This document shows, one piece after another, positions 45,187 through 57,132 of a DNA stretch of 64,000 nt. Each line of letters begins with the position of its first letter. Position 1 is the first letter of the stretch. Source of the DNA: Cherax quadricarinatus. Lineage: Eukaryota; Arthropoda; Malacostraca; Decapoda; Parastacidae. The DNA is taken from contig NC_091312.1 in NCBI RefSeq assembly GCF_038502225.1, forward strand, positions 29,577,410 to 29,641,409. The letters run 5' to 3'. The notes beneath the pieces were generated by a model. That model worked only from the letters and a program-made list of their open reading frames with translations, was not told where the DNA came from and made no database searches. A program made the position numbers and the translations under genes.

Positions 45187-46663
45187 GGTCATGTTAGTGT
45201 GTGAGGGAGAGTGGCGGGGTATGTCACTGTGAGTGGGAGAGTGGCGGGGTATGTCACTGTGAGTGGGAGAGTGGCGGGGTATGTCACTGTGAGTGGGAGA
45301 GGGGCGGGGTATGTCACTGTGAGTGGGAGAGTGGCGGAGTATGTCACTGTGAGTGAGAGAGGGGCGGGGAATGTTAGTGTGTGTGGGAGAGTGGCGGGGT
45401 ATGTCACTGTGAATGGGAGAGGGGCAGAGTATGCCAGTGTGTGTGGGAGAGTGGCGGGGTATGTCGCTGTGAGTGGGAGAGGGGCGGGGTATGTCAGTGT
45501 GTGTGTGAGAGAGTGGCAGGGTATGTCACTGTGAGTGGGAGAGGGGCGGGATATGTCAGTGTGAGTGGGAGATGGGCGGGGTATGCCACTGTGTGTGGGC
45601 GAGGGACGGGGTTTGTCAGTGTGTGTGTGGGAGAGGGGCAGGGAATGTTAGTGTGTGTGGGAGAGTGGCGAGGTATGTCACTGTGATGGGCGGGGAATGT
45701 TAGTGTGAGTGGGAGAGCGGCGGGGAATGTCACTGTGAGTGGGAGAGGGGTGAGGTATGTTAGTGTGTGTGGAAGAGTGGCGGGGAATATCACTGTGTGT
45801 GGGAGGGGGTGGGGAATGTTAGTGTGTGTGGGAGAGGGGTGGTGTATGTCACTGTGTGTGAGAGAGGGACGGGGTTTGTCAGTGTGTGTGTAGGAGAAAG
45901 GCGGGGTATGTCAGTGTGTGTGGAAGAGGGGCAGGGTATGTCACTGTGTGTGGGAGAGGGGTGGGGTATGTCAGTGTGTGTGTGAGAGGAGCGGGGTATG
46001 TCAGTGTGTGTGGGAGAGGGGCGGGGTATGTCAATATGTGTGGAAGAGGGACGGGGTATGTCAATGAGTGTGGGAAAGGGGCAGGGTATGTCAGTGTGTG
46101 TTGAAGAGGGGCGGGGTATGTCAGTGTGTGTGGGAGAGGGGCGGGGAATGTCAGTGTGTGTGAGAGGGGGTGGGATATGTCAGTGTTTGTGGGAGAGGGG
46201 CAGGGTATGTCAGTGTGTGTGGGAAAGGGGCAGGGTATGTCAGAGTGTTTGGGAGAGGGGCTGGGTATGTCAATGTGTGTGAGAGAGGGATGGGGTTTGT
46301 CAGTGTGCATGGGAGAGCGGCGGGGTATGTCAGTGTGTGGGAGAGGGGCGGGGTATGTCTCAGTGTGTGGGAGAGGGGCAGGGTATGTCAGTGTGTATGA
46401 GAGAGGGACAGAGTATGTCAATGTGTGTGGGAGAGGGACGGCTGGCTATGTCTGTGTGTTCGGGAGAGGGGCGGGGAATGTCAGTGTGTGTGGGAGAGGG
46501 ACGGGGTATGTCAGTGTTTGGGTGAAAGGAGCGGGATATGTCAGTGTGTGTGGGAGAGAGGCAGGATATGTCAGTGTGTGTGGGAGAGGGGCAGGATATG
46601 TCAGCATGTGTGGGAGAAGGGCAGGATATGTCACTGTGTGTGGGAGAGGGGAGGGGTATGTCA
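45187..46663. repeat. 30-bp G-rich minisatellite, left block (about 49 units)
   Basis: Period 30 bp with core GGGGCGGGGTATGTCA preceded by GTGTGTGGGAGA-type sequence. Units are diverse (GTGAGT/GTGTGT, CACTGT/CAGTGT) and a few are shortened or lengthened. Frames are open on both strands because 30 is divisible by three. It matches the block at 50083-53455, from which it is separated by a LINE. Confidence 0.95.
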
Positions 46664-46941
46664 AGACAAGACAAGATATTCTAGGTAAGATCCCGTAGGG
46701 GGTGAGTGGGGAAGTGGGGATAGGGAAAGAATAGGCTGGTTAGAGGATGGTTGTTAGTATAAGGACGAGAACCAGTACTTAACCCAGTTGCTGAGCTATA
46801 GTGATTTATGAAGATGGGCGCAACTTCGGGACTTGAGGGGTGGACGGGGGGACGACGGCAAAGCGTAGATCGCTGGTACATGGGCAATATTTAAGGTCCC
46901 CGCCTGTGAATACAGGTTAATGAGTCAAGATTGCGATGGGG

Positions 46942-48399
46942 TTATTTGTATAAAGGAATTGGATCAGGGGCTAGTAGTGAGTAGAAGAGGTTGTGTGTTT
47001 TTGCAGGTCCGCGTTTTTCGTCGTCTAGGTATGAGGTCCAGTAGTCATGTCGGGTCTCTAATCTGTCTATTTGTTTGTCACTAAGCAGTTTCCAGTACAC
47101 GTTTAGAGCAGGGATGTTTGAACGGGCGTGGATGGACTCGCTTGTGAGGAATTCATCCCAGTGGATGTCGAACACCCAGAGTAGAGCTTTGTTCTGGATA
47201 CGTTGTAGTTTTAGTCGATTTGTCACAGCTGCTAGGGAAAGGGCTAGTGGGCAGTAGGTGATTAGTGGGCGAATGAGGGCTTTGTATAGGTGCAGTTTTG
47301 TTTGTGTAGAAGCTTGCCATAATTTGGATATGCCAGACAGGGTTTTGGTCGCAATGGCTTGCTTTTGGTTAATGTGTCTGTGTATTCGCAGGTTGTGGTC
47401 TAGAGTAACTTCTAAGACGTTTGTTGTCTGAGAGACTGGGATGTTGGTGCGGGTATCTGCTGTCCTGAGTTCTACTGGGGGAGGTGGTTTGTGTTTCCTG
47501 TAGTGGAAGTAGATGATTTTGGATTTTGCAGGGTTGGTTTTATTCTCCATTTCTGTTCCCATTTTGCAATCTGGTCAACTTCGTCTTGTGTTCTACGGGC
47601 TAGTGAGGTTATTTGTTTGTGGGTAGTGAGTTGGGTGGTATCATCAGCATACGCAAGGGTGATGGTGTTGTTAAAAATTGGTGTTGGGATGTCATTGGTG
47701 TAGAGGATGTAGAGGGTGGGAGAAAGGACTGATCCCTGTGGGACTCCTGCCTGTAGTGGGAAGTACTGAGAAGAGCATCCTTGGAACTTTAACCTCATAG
47801 TCCTACCATCTAGGAAGTTACAGAGTAACTTACAGATGGCAAGAGGGGTCTCGAAGTTGGAACAGAGCTTATACTTCAAGCCATTGTGTCACACTGTGTC
47901 AAAAGCTTTCTCGACATCTTTGGCTACTAGGGCTGTCTTTTTCCCCTGGTTTTGGTTTATATGGACATAGTTGAGAATTAAGTTGAGTGCGTCTTGAGTG
48001 GATCGGTTAGTTCTGAAACCAAATTGGCCATCATATAGGAGGGAGTTAGTTTCAAGATGTCTACATAGGCGTGAGTTTATGATTCTTTCAAAGATCTTTC
48101 CCAGTACTTCGAGCAAGCTGATGGGGCGGTAGTTTTTTGGGTCAGAGTGGTCTTTGTTGGGTTTTGGGATGAGAACAGATGTGGCTGCTTTGAAGAGAGG
48201 GGGGAAGTAGCCAGACGCTAGGGATGCATTGAGGAGGTTGGTGTAGGCGGAGATGATAGTCAGGGAGGTGTTTTAGGATGTGGTTTATGCCGGAGGCTCC
48301 TGGGGCTTTTGGAGGTAGGCGCTGGATGAGTGTTTTAATGTCATTGTCTGTGACAGGGGAGTCCAGTTCCTGAGTGGTGGTGAGTGAGTCAAGTTGCAT
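46942..48399 (-). pseudogene. Jockey-like LINE: reverse transcriptase
   Basis: Blocks 48399-48142 (LIQRLPPKAPGASGINH), 48116-47889 (GKIFERIINSRL, GQFGFRTNRSTQDALNLIL, AKDVEKAFDTV), 47879-47472 ([32 protein letters not shown] with YADD) and 47562-46942 (TLDHNLRIHRHI, LYKALIRPLITYCPLAL and the C-terminus DRLETRHDYWTSYL). Each block is in a different frame or stop-bounded; at least three disruptions. Family: Jockey group by the LSPTLY and ADDTTQ signature. Confidence 0.75.
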
Positions 48400-48703
48400 G
48401 TGCCTATCAGGTGACGTTAGGTGTATGTGTTCGGTGTTCCATTGGTCTATTTGTTGTGTGTGTGGCAGAGCGTTTGGTTGTGGGGGTGTGGGTGGAATAT
48501 ATTCTCCCAGATATCCTTAAAGATGTTTGTTGCTGTTTGTGGGTCGGTGATGTTTCTGTTGTCGTGGGTGATGTGATCGAATTTGCTGTTGTTGGCGTTG
48601 CCTCGGATTCTGTTAATAAAGTTTCAGAAAGTTTTGGGGTCTTTTATGCGTTGCTCATCCGCCTGGTGAATGAGCCCGGCACAATGAGAGTTGTGATCCT
48701 GCT

Positions 48704-49871
48704 CTAGGCTGTGAAGTATGTTGTTCCTAAAGTATGTGAGGTCTTGTCGTATTTGGCTGAATCTGTGTTGAGGCGGAAACGGTTGTGGTAGCATGTGAGG
48801 AGTCTTTTTGTTCTGATTGAGGATTTGAATGAGTATCTTACGGTGTATGTGTTTGTGGGAACTGCCGTGTTAGTTGTTCGTGTTGACTCAAGGATGAGGT
48901 CGAGTTGTGTGTCGATATCTGTAGTTGGTCCTTGGTGCCCATAGGTGTTGAAGTGAGGGCCTAGGTGCAGGAGGTGTTTGTGATTTGTGAAGTTGAGTAG
49001 TTGTGTGCCTATTTGGTTGGTGTTGTGGTTGAAAGCTGGGTGCTTTGCATTCATGTCTGCCAGCAGGTAGGAGGGGATGTTGGTGTGGTTGAAGACAAGA
49101 GATAGGTCTTGTACACTGAGAGCCCTGTTGGGCCTTGCGTAAGTGGTGAAGAATATGAGTGGTCCTAGATGAGTGTGTAGTCTGACAGCAAGGGAGTGTT
49201 GGTGTGTGAAGTGGAGTGGTAGGAATTTATGTTTAATGGTGGAGTTGACACGGATGGCAACTCCATCATGTGGGTCATGTGGGGATTGTTGGGAGGTGAA
49301 GCCAAAGTGGCGGATGCGTTGGTGTGCCTGGAGGCATGTGCTATTTAGCAGAACTACATCAGGTCTTTCTGATTCGATGAGCTCAGCTATCATGTGTCTG
49401 ATGGGATAATAATGACGCACATTGAGTTGGATTACTTTGAATGTGCCTGTGCAAGGTCGGTAGCAGGGGTGTTGTTGTTTTGTACCTGTGAAGGACCAGG
49501 CCCAGCTATTGTTTGGATTGTGTAGGAATCAGGGCAGAGGCCCATGGTGGTTGTGCCTCCAGAGGTGTGTGTGTATGTGAGGTCGCGGGGCTCGTCCTGG
49601 AGGGGGAGGGGGAGACCTGTCTGTTCTGTGTGTTCTGTGTTCTTTCATGTTCTCTGGATTGTCTTTCAAAAGTGGGTGCAGGTTGAGGTTTGGTTGGTTT
49701 CCTCCTGTGGACTGAGGAGGATCTTGTTGTGTTGTGTGTCTGGTTGGATCTTGCTGTGTTAGGTGTGGGGGCGGAGGAGGAGCGGGGTTTGGAGGTGGTG
49801 GAGGGGGGTGCGGGGGGGAGAGGAGGATATGGGTGACTGTGGAGGAGGGGGGGAGTCTCTGGGGGTGGCAT
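48704..49871 (-). pseudogene. Jockey-like LINE: Pro-rich N-terminus and endonuclease
   Basis: The first block (49871-49506) is very Pro/Ser/Thr-rich (TPPLLHSHPYPPLPPAPPST) with no recognisable domain; it may be the ORF1 tail or an ORF2 leader. The second (49420-48704) has ERPDVVLLNSTCL, GVAIRVNST, IFFTTYARPN, SYLLADMNAKHPAF (DxN) and TDIDTQLDLIL, the shape of an APE-type endonuclease that nicks the target. A C-terminal SDH could not be found. Frames are shifted relative to each other. Confidence 0.65.
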
Positions 49872-50082
49872 AGTTGTGTGGATTAAGCTACTGGGAGTGG
49901 GGGAGTTTTGGGAGGGTTGGGGGTGGGGGTGGAGCGGGTGGGGCCGAGGGGGGAGGGGGAGTGTTTAGTAAAACTGGAGAGAGGAGGGATGATGAGTTGG
50001 GGTGGGTTGTTTTCTGCCAGGATGGTATTAAGGGCTTGTGGGAAGTCCAGCTGGTATATCTGGTTTATTGCTATGGCTGGTA

Positions 50083-53000
50083 TGTCAGTGTGTGTGGGAG
50101 AGGGGCGGGGTATGTCAGTGTGTGTGGGAGAGGGGCGGGGTATATCAGTGTGTGTTGTAGAGGGGCGGGGTATGTCAGTGTGTGTGGGAAAAGGGCGGAG
50201 TATGTCAGTGTGTGTGTGGGAAAAGGGCGGGGTATGCCAGTGTGTGTGGGAGAGGGGAGGTGTATGTCAGTGTGTGTGTGGGAAAAGGGCGAGGTATGCC
50301 AGTGTGTGTGTGGGAGAGGGGCGAGGTATGTCAGTGTGTGTGGGAGAGGGGCGGGATATGTCAGTGTGAGTGGGAGAGGGGCGGGGTATGTCAGTGTGTG
50401 TGGAAGAGGGGCGGAGTATGCCAGTGTGTGTGGGAGAGGGGCGGTGGATGTCTGTGTGTGGGAGAGGGGCGGGGTATATCAGTGTGTGTGGCATAGGGGC
50501 GGGGTATATCAGTGTGTGTGGGAGAGGGGCGGGGTATATCAGTGTGTGTGAGAGAGGGGCGGGATATATCAGTGTGTGTGATAGAGGGGCGGGGTATGTC
50601 AGTGTGTGTGCGAGAGGGGCGGGGTATATCAGTGTGTGTGTGAGAGGGGCGGGGTATATCAGTGTGTGAGAGAGAGGGGCGGGGTATATCAGTGTGTGTG
50701 TGAGCGGGGCGGGGTATATCAGTGTGTGTGAGAGAGGGGCGGGGTATGTCAGTGTGTGGGGGAGAGGGGCGGGGTATATCAGTGTGTGTGTGAGAGGGGC
50801 GGGGTATATCAGTGTGTGTGGGAGAGGGGCGGGGTATATCAGTGTGTGTGGGAGAGGGGCGGGGTATATCAGTGTGTGGGCGAGAGGGGCGGGGTATATC
50901 AGTGTGTGTGGGAGAGGGGCGGGGTATATCAGTGTGTGTGAGAGAGGGGCGGGATATATCAGTGTGTGTGAGAGAGGGGCGGGGTATATCAGTGTGTGTG
51001 AGAGAGGGGCGGGGTATATCAGTGTGTGTGAGAGAGGGGCGGGGTATATCAGTGTGTGTGAGAGAGGGGCGGGGTATATCAGTGTGTGTGAGAGAGGGGC
51101 GGGGTATATCAGTGTGTGAGAGAGAGGGGCGGGGTATATCAGTGTGTGTGAGAGAGGGGCGGGGTATATCAGTGTGTGTGAGAGAGGGGCGGGGTATATC
51201 AGTGTGTGTGGGAGAGGGGCGGGGTATATCAGTGTGTGTGGGAGAGGGGCGGGGTATATCAGTGTGTGTGGGAGAGGGGCGGGGTATATCAGTGTGTGTG
51301 GGAGAGGAGCGGGGTATATCAGTGTGTGTGGGACAGGGGCGGGGTATATCAGTGTGTGTGGGAGAGGGGCGGGGTATATCAGTGTGTGTGAGAGAGGGGC
51401 GGGGTATATCAGTGTGTGTGAGAGAGGGGCGGGGTATATCAGTGTGTGTGGGAGAGGGGCGGGGTATATCAGTGTGTGTGGGAGAGGGGCGGGGTATATC
51501 AGTGTGTGTGGGAGAGGGGCGGGGTATATCAGTGTATATCAGTGTGTGTGGGAGCGGGGCGGGGTATATCAGTGTGTGTGGGAGAGGGGCGGGGTATATC
51601 AGTGTGTGGGGGAGAGGGGCGGGGTATATCAGTGTGTGTGAGAGAGGGGCGGGGTATATCAGTGTGTGTGAGAGAGGGGCGGGGTATACCAGTGTGTGTT
51701 GCAGAGGGGCGGGGTATATCAGAGTGTGTAGGGGAGGGGCGAGGTATATCAGTATGTGTGGGAGAAGGGCATTGTATATCAGTGTGTATGGGGAAGGACC
51801 GGGGTATATCAGTGTGTTTGGGAGGGGGTCGAGGTGTATCAGTGTGTTTGGGAGAGGGGCGGGGTATATCAGTGTGTGTGGGAGAGGGGCGGGGTATATC
51901 AGTGTGTGTGGGAGAGGGGCGGGGTATATCAGTGTGTGTGGGAGAGGGGCGGGGTATATCAGTGTGTGTGGGAGAGGGGCGGGGTATATCAGTGTGTGTG
52001 AGAGAGGGGCGGGGTATATCAGTGTGTGTGGGAGAGGGGCGGGGTATATCAGTGTGTGTGGGAGAGGGGCGGGGTATATCAGTGTGTGTGGGAGAGGGGC
52101 GGGGTAAACCAGTGGGTGTGGGAGAGGGGCGGGGAATATCAGTGTGTGTGGGAGAGGGGCGGGGTATATCAGTGTGTGTGGGAGAGGGGCGGGGTATATC
52201 AGTGTGTGTGGGAGAGGGGCGGGGTATATCAGTGTGTGTGGGAGAGGGGCGGGGTATATCAGTGTGTGTGGGAGAGGGGCGGGGTATATCAGTGTGTTTG
52301 GGAGGGGGTCGAGGTGTATCAGTGTGTTTGGGAGAGGGGCGGGGTATATCAGTGTGTGTGGGAGATTGGTGTGGTATATCTGTGTGAGTGGTAGTGGGGC
52401 GGGGTATATCAGTGTGTGTAGGAGACGCGGGGCCATATCACTGTGTGTGGGAGTGGGATGGGGTATATCAGTGTGTGTGGGAGAGAGTTGGGGTATCCCA
52501 GTGTATGTGGGAGAGGGGCGGGGTATATCAGTGTGTGTGGGAGAGGGGCGGGGTATATCAGTGTGTGTGGGAGAGGGGCGGGGTATAGCAGGGTGTGTGG
52601 GAGCGGGGCGGGGTATATCAGTGTGTGTGGGAGAGGGGCGGGGTATATCAGTGTGTGTGGGAGAGGTGCGGGGTATATCAGTGTGTGTGGGAGGTGGTCG
52701 AAGTATATCAGTGTGTGTGGGAGAGGGACTGGGTATATCAGTGTGTGTGGGAGAAGGGCGTGGTATATCACAATGTGTGGGAGAGGGGCGGGGTATGTCA
52801 GTGTGTGTATGGGAGACAGGAGGGATATATCAGTGTGTGTGGGAGAGGGGCGGGGTATATCAGTGTGTGTGGGAGAGGGGCGGTGTATATCAGTGTGTGT
52901 AGGAGAGGGGCGGGGTATATCAGTGTGTGTGGGAGAGGGGCGGGGTATATCAGTGTGTGTGAGAGAGGGGCGGGGTATATCAGTGTGTGTGGGAGAGGGG

Positions 53001-53455
53001 CGGGGTATATCAGTGTGTGTGGGAGAGGGGCGGGGTATATCAGTGTGTGTGGGAGAGGGGCGGGGTATATCAGTGTGTGTGAGAGAGGGGCGGGGTATAT
53101 CAGTGTGTGTGGGAGAGGGGCGGGGTATAGCAGTGTGTGTGGGAGAGGGGCGGGGTATATCAGTGTGTGTGGGAGAGGGGCGGGGTATATCAGTGTGTGT
53201 GGGAGAGGGGCGGGGTATATCAGTGTGTGTGAGAGAGGGGCGGGATATATCAGTGTGTGTGGGAGAGGGGCGGGGTATATCAGTGTGTGTGGGAGAGGGG
53301 CGGGGTATATCAGTGTGTGTGGGAGAGGGGCGGGGTATATCAGTGTGTGTGGGAGAGGGGCGGGGTATATCAGTGTGTGTGGGAGAGGGGCGGGGTATAT
53401 CAGTGTGTGTGGGAGAGGGGCGGGGTATATCAGTGTGTGTGGGAGAGGGGCGGTA
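50083..53455. repeat. 30-bp G-rich minisatellite, right block (about 112 units)
   Basis: Same 30-bp family as 45187-46663 but far more uniform, with GGGGCGGGGTATATCAGTG as the dominant core; units nearest the LINE (50083-50440) carry TATGTC as in the left block. One 10-bp partial unit (AGTGTATATC) occurs at 51531-51540. A distinctive variant pair (TTTGGGAGGGGGTCGAGG then TTTGGGAGAGGGG) occurs at 51811 and again at 52291, exactly 480 bp apart. Confidence 0.95.
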
Positions 53456-54566
53456 TATGTCTTATTTCCAGTACTAATATGATGCATTCACTCAATATTA
53501 CATAACTTTCTGGTATGTGTTATAGTTCTATGAAAAAGCTGAGTTCATCCGTGAGACGTAATAAAACCTTGGAATATAAATGAAATTTACCAATTATGAC
53601 ATTTCACATGAGAGAGATTTTTGTGTAGCAGTGACGAGGCGGGAGCCATGGATCACGCATGCTAAACTCACTACTGTTAAATTTTTGTATCAAAAGTAGT
53701 CGAATGCTTCCTTCCCTCTCGAGTCAATCATCTCCCTCATCCTTTCACAAATAACGAAATGCAAGACTCCTACTATAGGAGTTTTTTTATGTGGCTGTGG
53801 TATATAATATTTATATTTTTACAGTTTAATGTAATGGCGGTGGTCACTTCTCTCTCCTACCCCCTATCACACACTTAAAGTCCGCGTTACACACCTAAAG
53901 TCAGCGCTACACACCTGAAGTCAGCACTACACACCTGAAGTCAGCGCTACACACCTGAAGGCAGCACTACACACCTGAAGTCAGCGCTACACACCTGAAG
54001 GCAGCACTATACACCTGATGTCAACGCTACACACATGCTCTGCTGTTTGTCAGTATATATGCTGAACAGTGAAAGTTTACATTAATATTTATTTAAGAGA
54101 TGAAGATATTTTTAAAATTACATAAGAACAATACAAAAGCCCTATTCACATTCGTCAGTTCCTTTTCAGATATTTGTCTAACCAATTTTTAAATCTATCC
54201 AAGGAAACAGCATCAATAACCCTAATAACCTATTCTAGTACTGGTGACCTGACATCTTACACTACTTGTTATACAAGTGAAAGTAAAAACTCGTCTGTCA
54301 TGACAACTTGCCATGTAGATGTCAATCATGAAGGATTAAAGATTAAACATTGTCATTAAATGTCATTCAAACTAACTTTAGAAATAGCTTTAGAAATAGG
54401 ATGAACGGATGCTAGTGTGGCGGGCTGGATAAAGGCTTGACGTTAACCAGTGTACCTCTCAGTAGCTACTTACACTCTGCTGTATGACAACCATTATGAT
54501 TTTACAAGCAGAATAAATGAACGTCTAAATATTTGATGGGGGAGAAAAAGGGAGGAAGGAAATGGC

Positions 54567-54571
<5 letters not shown>
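53456..54571. repeat. Spacer with a 20-bp tandem repeat
   Basis: No supportable gene. At about 53885-54036 a 20-bp unit, ACACCTGAAGTCAGCGCTAC, repeats roughly seven times with AGTCAGC/AGGCAGC and GCGC/GCAC variants. The rest is AT-rich, single-copy in this window. Confidence 0.7.

Positions 54572-54611
<40 letters not shown>
54572..54611. repeat. (GA)n microsatellite
   Basis: About 40 bp of uninterrupted GA. Confidence 0.95.
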
Positions 54612-54615
<4 letters not shown>

Positions 54616-54759
54616 AGGAGGGGAGAAACAGGGATAGGGAGGGAGGTAGGTTAGATATCAAATAACTAAATTTCTCTGAGATGATAATGTCATTACCAAT
54701 TAATTGGGCTGTTGTGTTTCTTGCTGGTTGTCAGGGGCACTTCTCGATAGTGTGTTTGT

Positions 54760-55157
<398 letters not shown>

Positions 55158-57105
55158 GAATTATTTATTTTTTTTTTATTATCACACTGGCCGATTCCCA
55201 CCAAGGCAGGGTGGCCTGAAAAAGAAAAACTTTCACCATCATTCACTCCATCACTGTCTTGCCAGAAGGGTGCTTTACACTACAGTTTTTAAACTGCAAC
55301 ATTAACACCCCTCCTTCAGAGTGCAGGCACTGTACTTCCCATCTCCAGGACTCAAGTCCGGCCTGCCGGTTTCCCTGAATCCCTTCATAAATGTTACTTT
55401 GCTCACACTCCAACAGCACGTCAAGTATTAAAAACCATTTGTCTCCATTCACTCCTATCAAACACGCTCATGCATGCCTGCTGGAAGTCCAAGCCCCTCG
55501 CACACAAAACCTCCTTTACCCCCTCCCTCCAACCCTTCCTAGGCCGACCCCTACCCCGCCTTCCTTCCACTACAGACTGATACACTCTTGAAGTCATTCT
55601 GTTTCGCTCCATTCTCTCTACATGTCCGAACCACCTCAACAACCCTTCCTCAGCCCTCTGGACAACAGTTTTGGTAATCCCGCACCTCCTCCTAACTTCC
55701 AAACTACGAATTCTCTGCATTATATTCACACCACACATTGCCCTCAGACATGACATCTCCACTGCCTCCAGCCTTCTCCTCGCTGCAACATTCATCACCC
55801 ACGCTTCACACCCATATAAGAGCGTTGGTAAAACTATACTCTCATACATTCCCCTCTTTGCCTCCAAGGACAAAGTTCTTTGTCTTCACAGACTCCTAAG
55901 TGCACCACTCACTCTTTTTCCCTCATCAATTCTATGATTCACCTCATCTTTCATAGACCCATCCGCTGACACGTCCACTCCCAAATATCTGAATACGTTC
56001 ACCTCCTCCATACTCTCTCCCTCCAATCTGATATTCAATCTTTCATTACCTAATCTTTTTGTTATCCTCATAACCTTACTCTTTCCTGTATTCACCTTTA
56101 ATTTTCTTCTTTTGCACACCCTACCAAATTCATCCACCAATCTCTGCAACTTCTCTTCAGAATCTCCCAAGAGCACAGTGTCATCAGCAAAGAGCAGCTG
56201 TGACAACTCCCACTTTGTGTGTGATTCTTTATCTTTTAACTCCACGCCTCTTGCCAAGACCCTCGCATTTACTTCTCTTGCAACCCCATCTATAAATATA
56301 TTAAACAACCATGGTGACATCACACATCCTTGTCTAAGGCCTACTTTTACTGGGAAAAAAATTCCCTCTTTCCTACATACTCTAACTTGAGCCTCACTAT
56401 CCTCGTAAAAACTCTTCACTGCTTTCAGTAACCTACCTCCTACACCATACACTTGCAACATCTGCCACATTGCCCCCCTATCCACCCTGTCATACGCCTT
56501 TTCCAAATCCATAAATGCCACAAAGACCTCTTTAGCCTTATCTAAATACTGTTCACTTATATGTTTCACTGTAAACACCTGGTCCACACACTCCCTACAT
56601 TTCCTAAAGCCTCCTTGTTCATCTGCTAAGCTATTCTCCGTCTTACTCTTAATTCTTTCAATTATAACTCTACCATACACTTTACCAGGTACACTCAACA
56701 GACTTATCCCCCTATAATTTTTGCACTCTCTTTTATCCCCTTTGCCTTTATACAAAGGAACTATGCATGCTCTCTGCCAATCCCTAGGTACCTTACCCTC
56801 TTCCATACATTTATTAAATAATTGCACCAAGCACTCCAAAACTATATCCCCACCTGCTTTTAACATTTCTATCTTTATCCCATCAATCCCGGCTGCCTTA
56901 CCCCCTGTCATTTTACCTACTGCCTCACGAACTTCCCCCACACTCACAACTGGCTCTTCCTCACTCCTACAAGATGTTATTCCTCCTTGCCCTATACTCG
57001 AAATCACAGCTTCCCTATCTTCATCAACATTTAACAATTCCTCAAAATATTCCCTCCATCTTCCCAATACCTCTAACTCTCCATTTAATAACTCTCCTCT
57101 AAATA
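55158..57105 (-). mobile_element. RTE-clade LINE, copy 1 (5'-truncated)
   Basis: Minus-strand RTE element with its 3' UTR (55158-55400, beginning at a T-run), C-terminal domain and RT. Truncated 5' at about 57105 (GELLNGELEVLGRW), directly against the 3' side of copy 2. Confidence 0.8.
55421..57105 (-). pseudogene. RTE reverse transcriptase (copy 1)
   Basis: A long open block, 57105-55886: GKAAGIDGIKIEMLKAGG, VPRDWQRACIVPLYKGKG, NYRGISLLSVPGKVYGRVI, DEQGGFRKCRECVDQVFT, AFMDLEKAYDRVDR, VGLRQGCVMSPWLFNIF, LLFADDTVLLG (FADD) and FRYLGVDVSADG. A frame break near 55880 leads to the C-terminal domain (55873-55421) with YESIVLPTLLYGCEAWVMN and RLEAVEMSCLRAMCGV. The RT palm is intact in one frame; only the 5' endonuclease is missing and the C-terminus is out of frame. 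The frame extends past 57105 into unrelated sequence. Confidence 0.85.
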
Positions 57106-57132
57106 TTACCCTGCTCACACTCCAACAGATCG

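Larger units (their letters stand above)
46664..50082 (-). mobile_element. Jockey-like LINE inserted in the 30-bp minisatellite
   Basis: A minus-strand non-LTR element with a short pentanucleotide tail (AAGACAAGACAAGAT on the + strand, 46663-46678). Repeat sequence GGTATGTCA adjoins both ends, compatible with a ~9-bp target duplication but not decisive inside a tandem array. It carries a Pro-rich region (49871-49506), endonuclease (49420-48704) and RT (48399-46942). 46680-46940 is 3' UTR. Clade by motif style (QGSVLSPTLY). Confidence 0.75.

Noticed and set aside
50391..52436. A 681-codon minus-strand frame and several plus-strand frames in the 30-bp array
   Set aside because: The 30-bp unit is divisible by three and stop-free in several frames, so long frames are expected on both strands. 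No start context, exon structure or recognisable domain.
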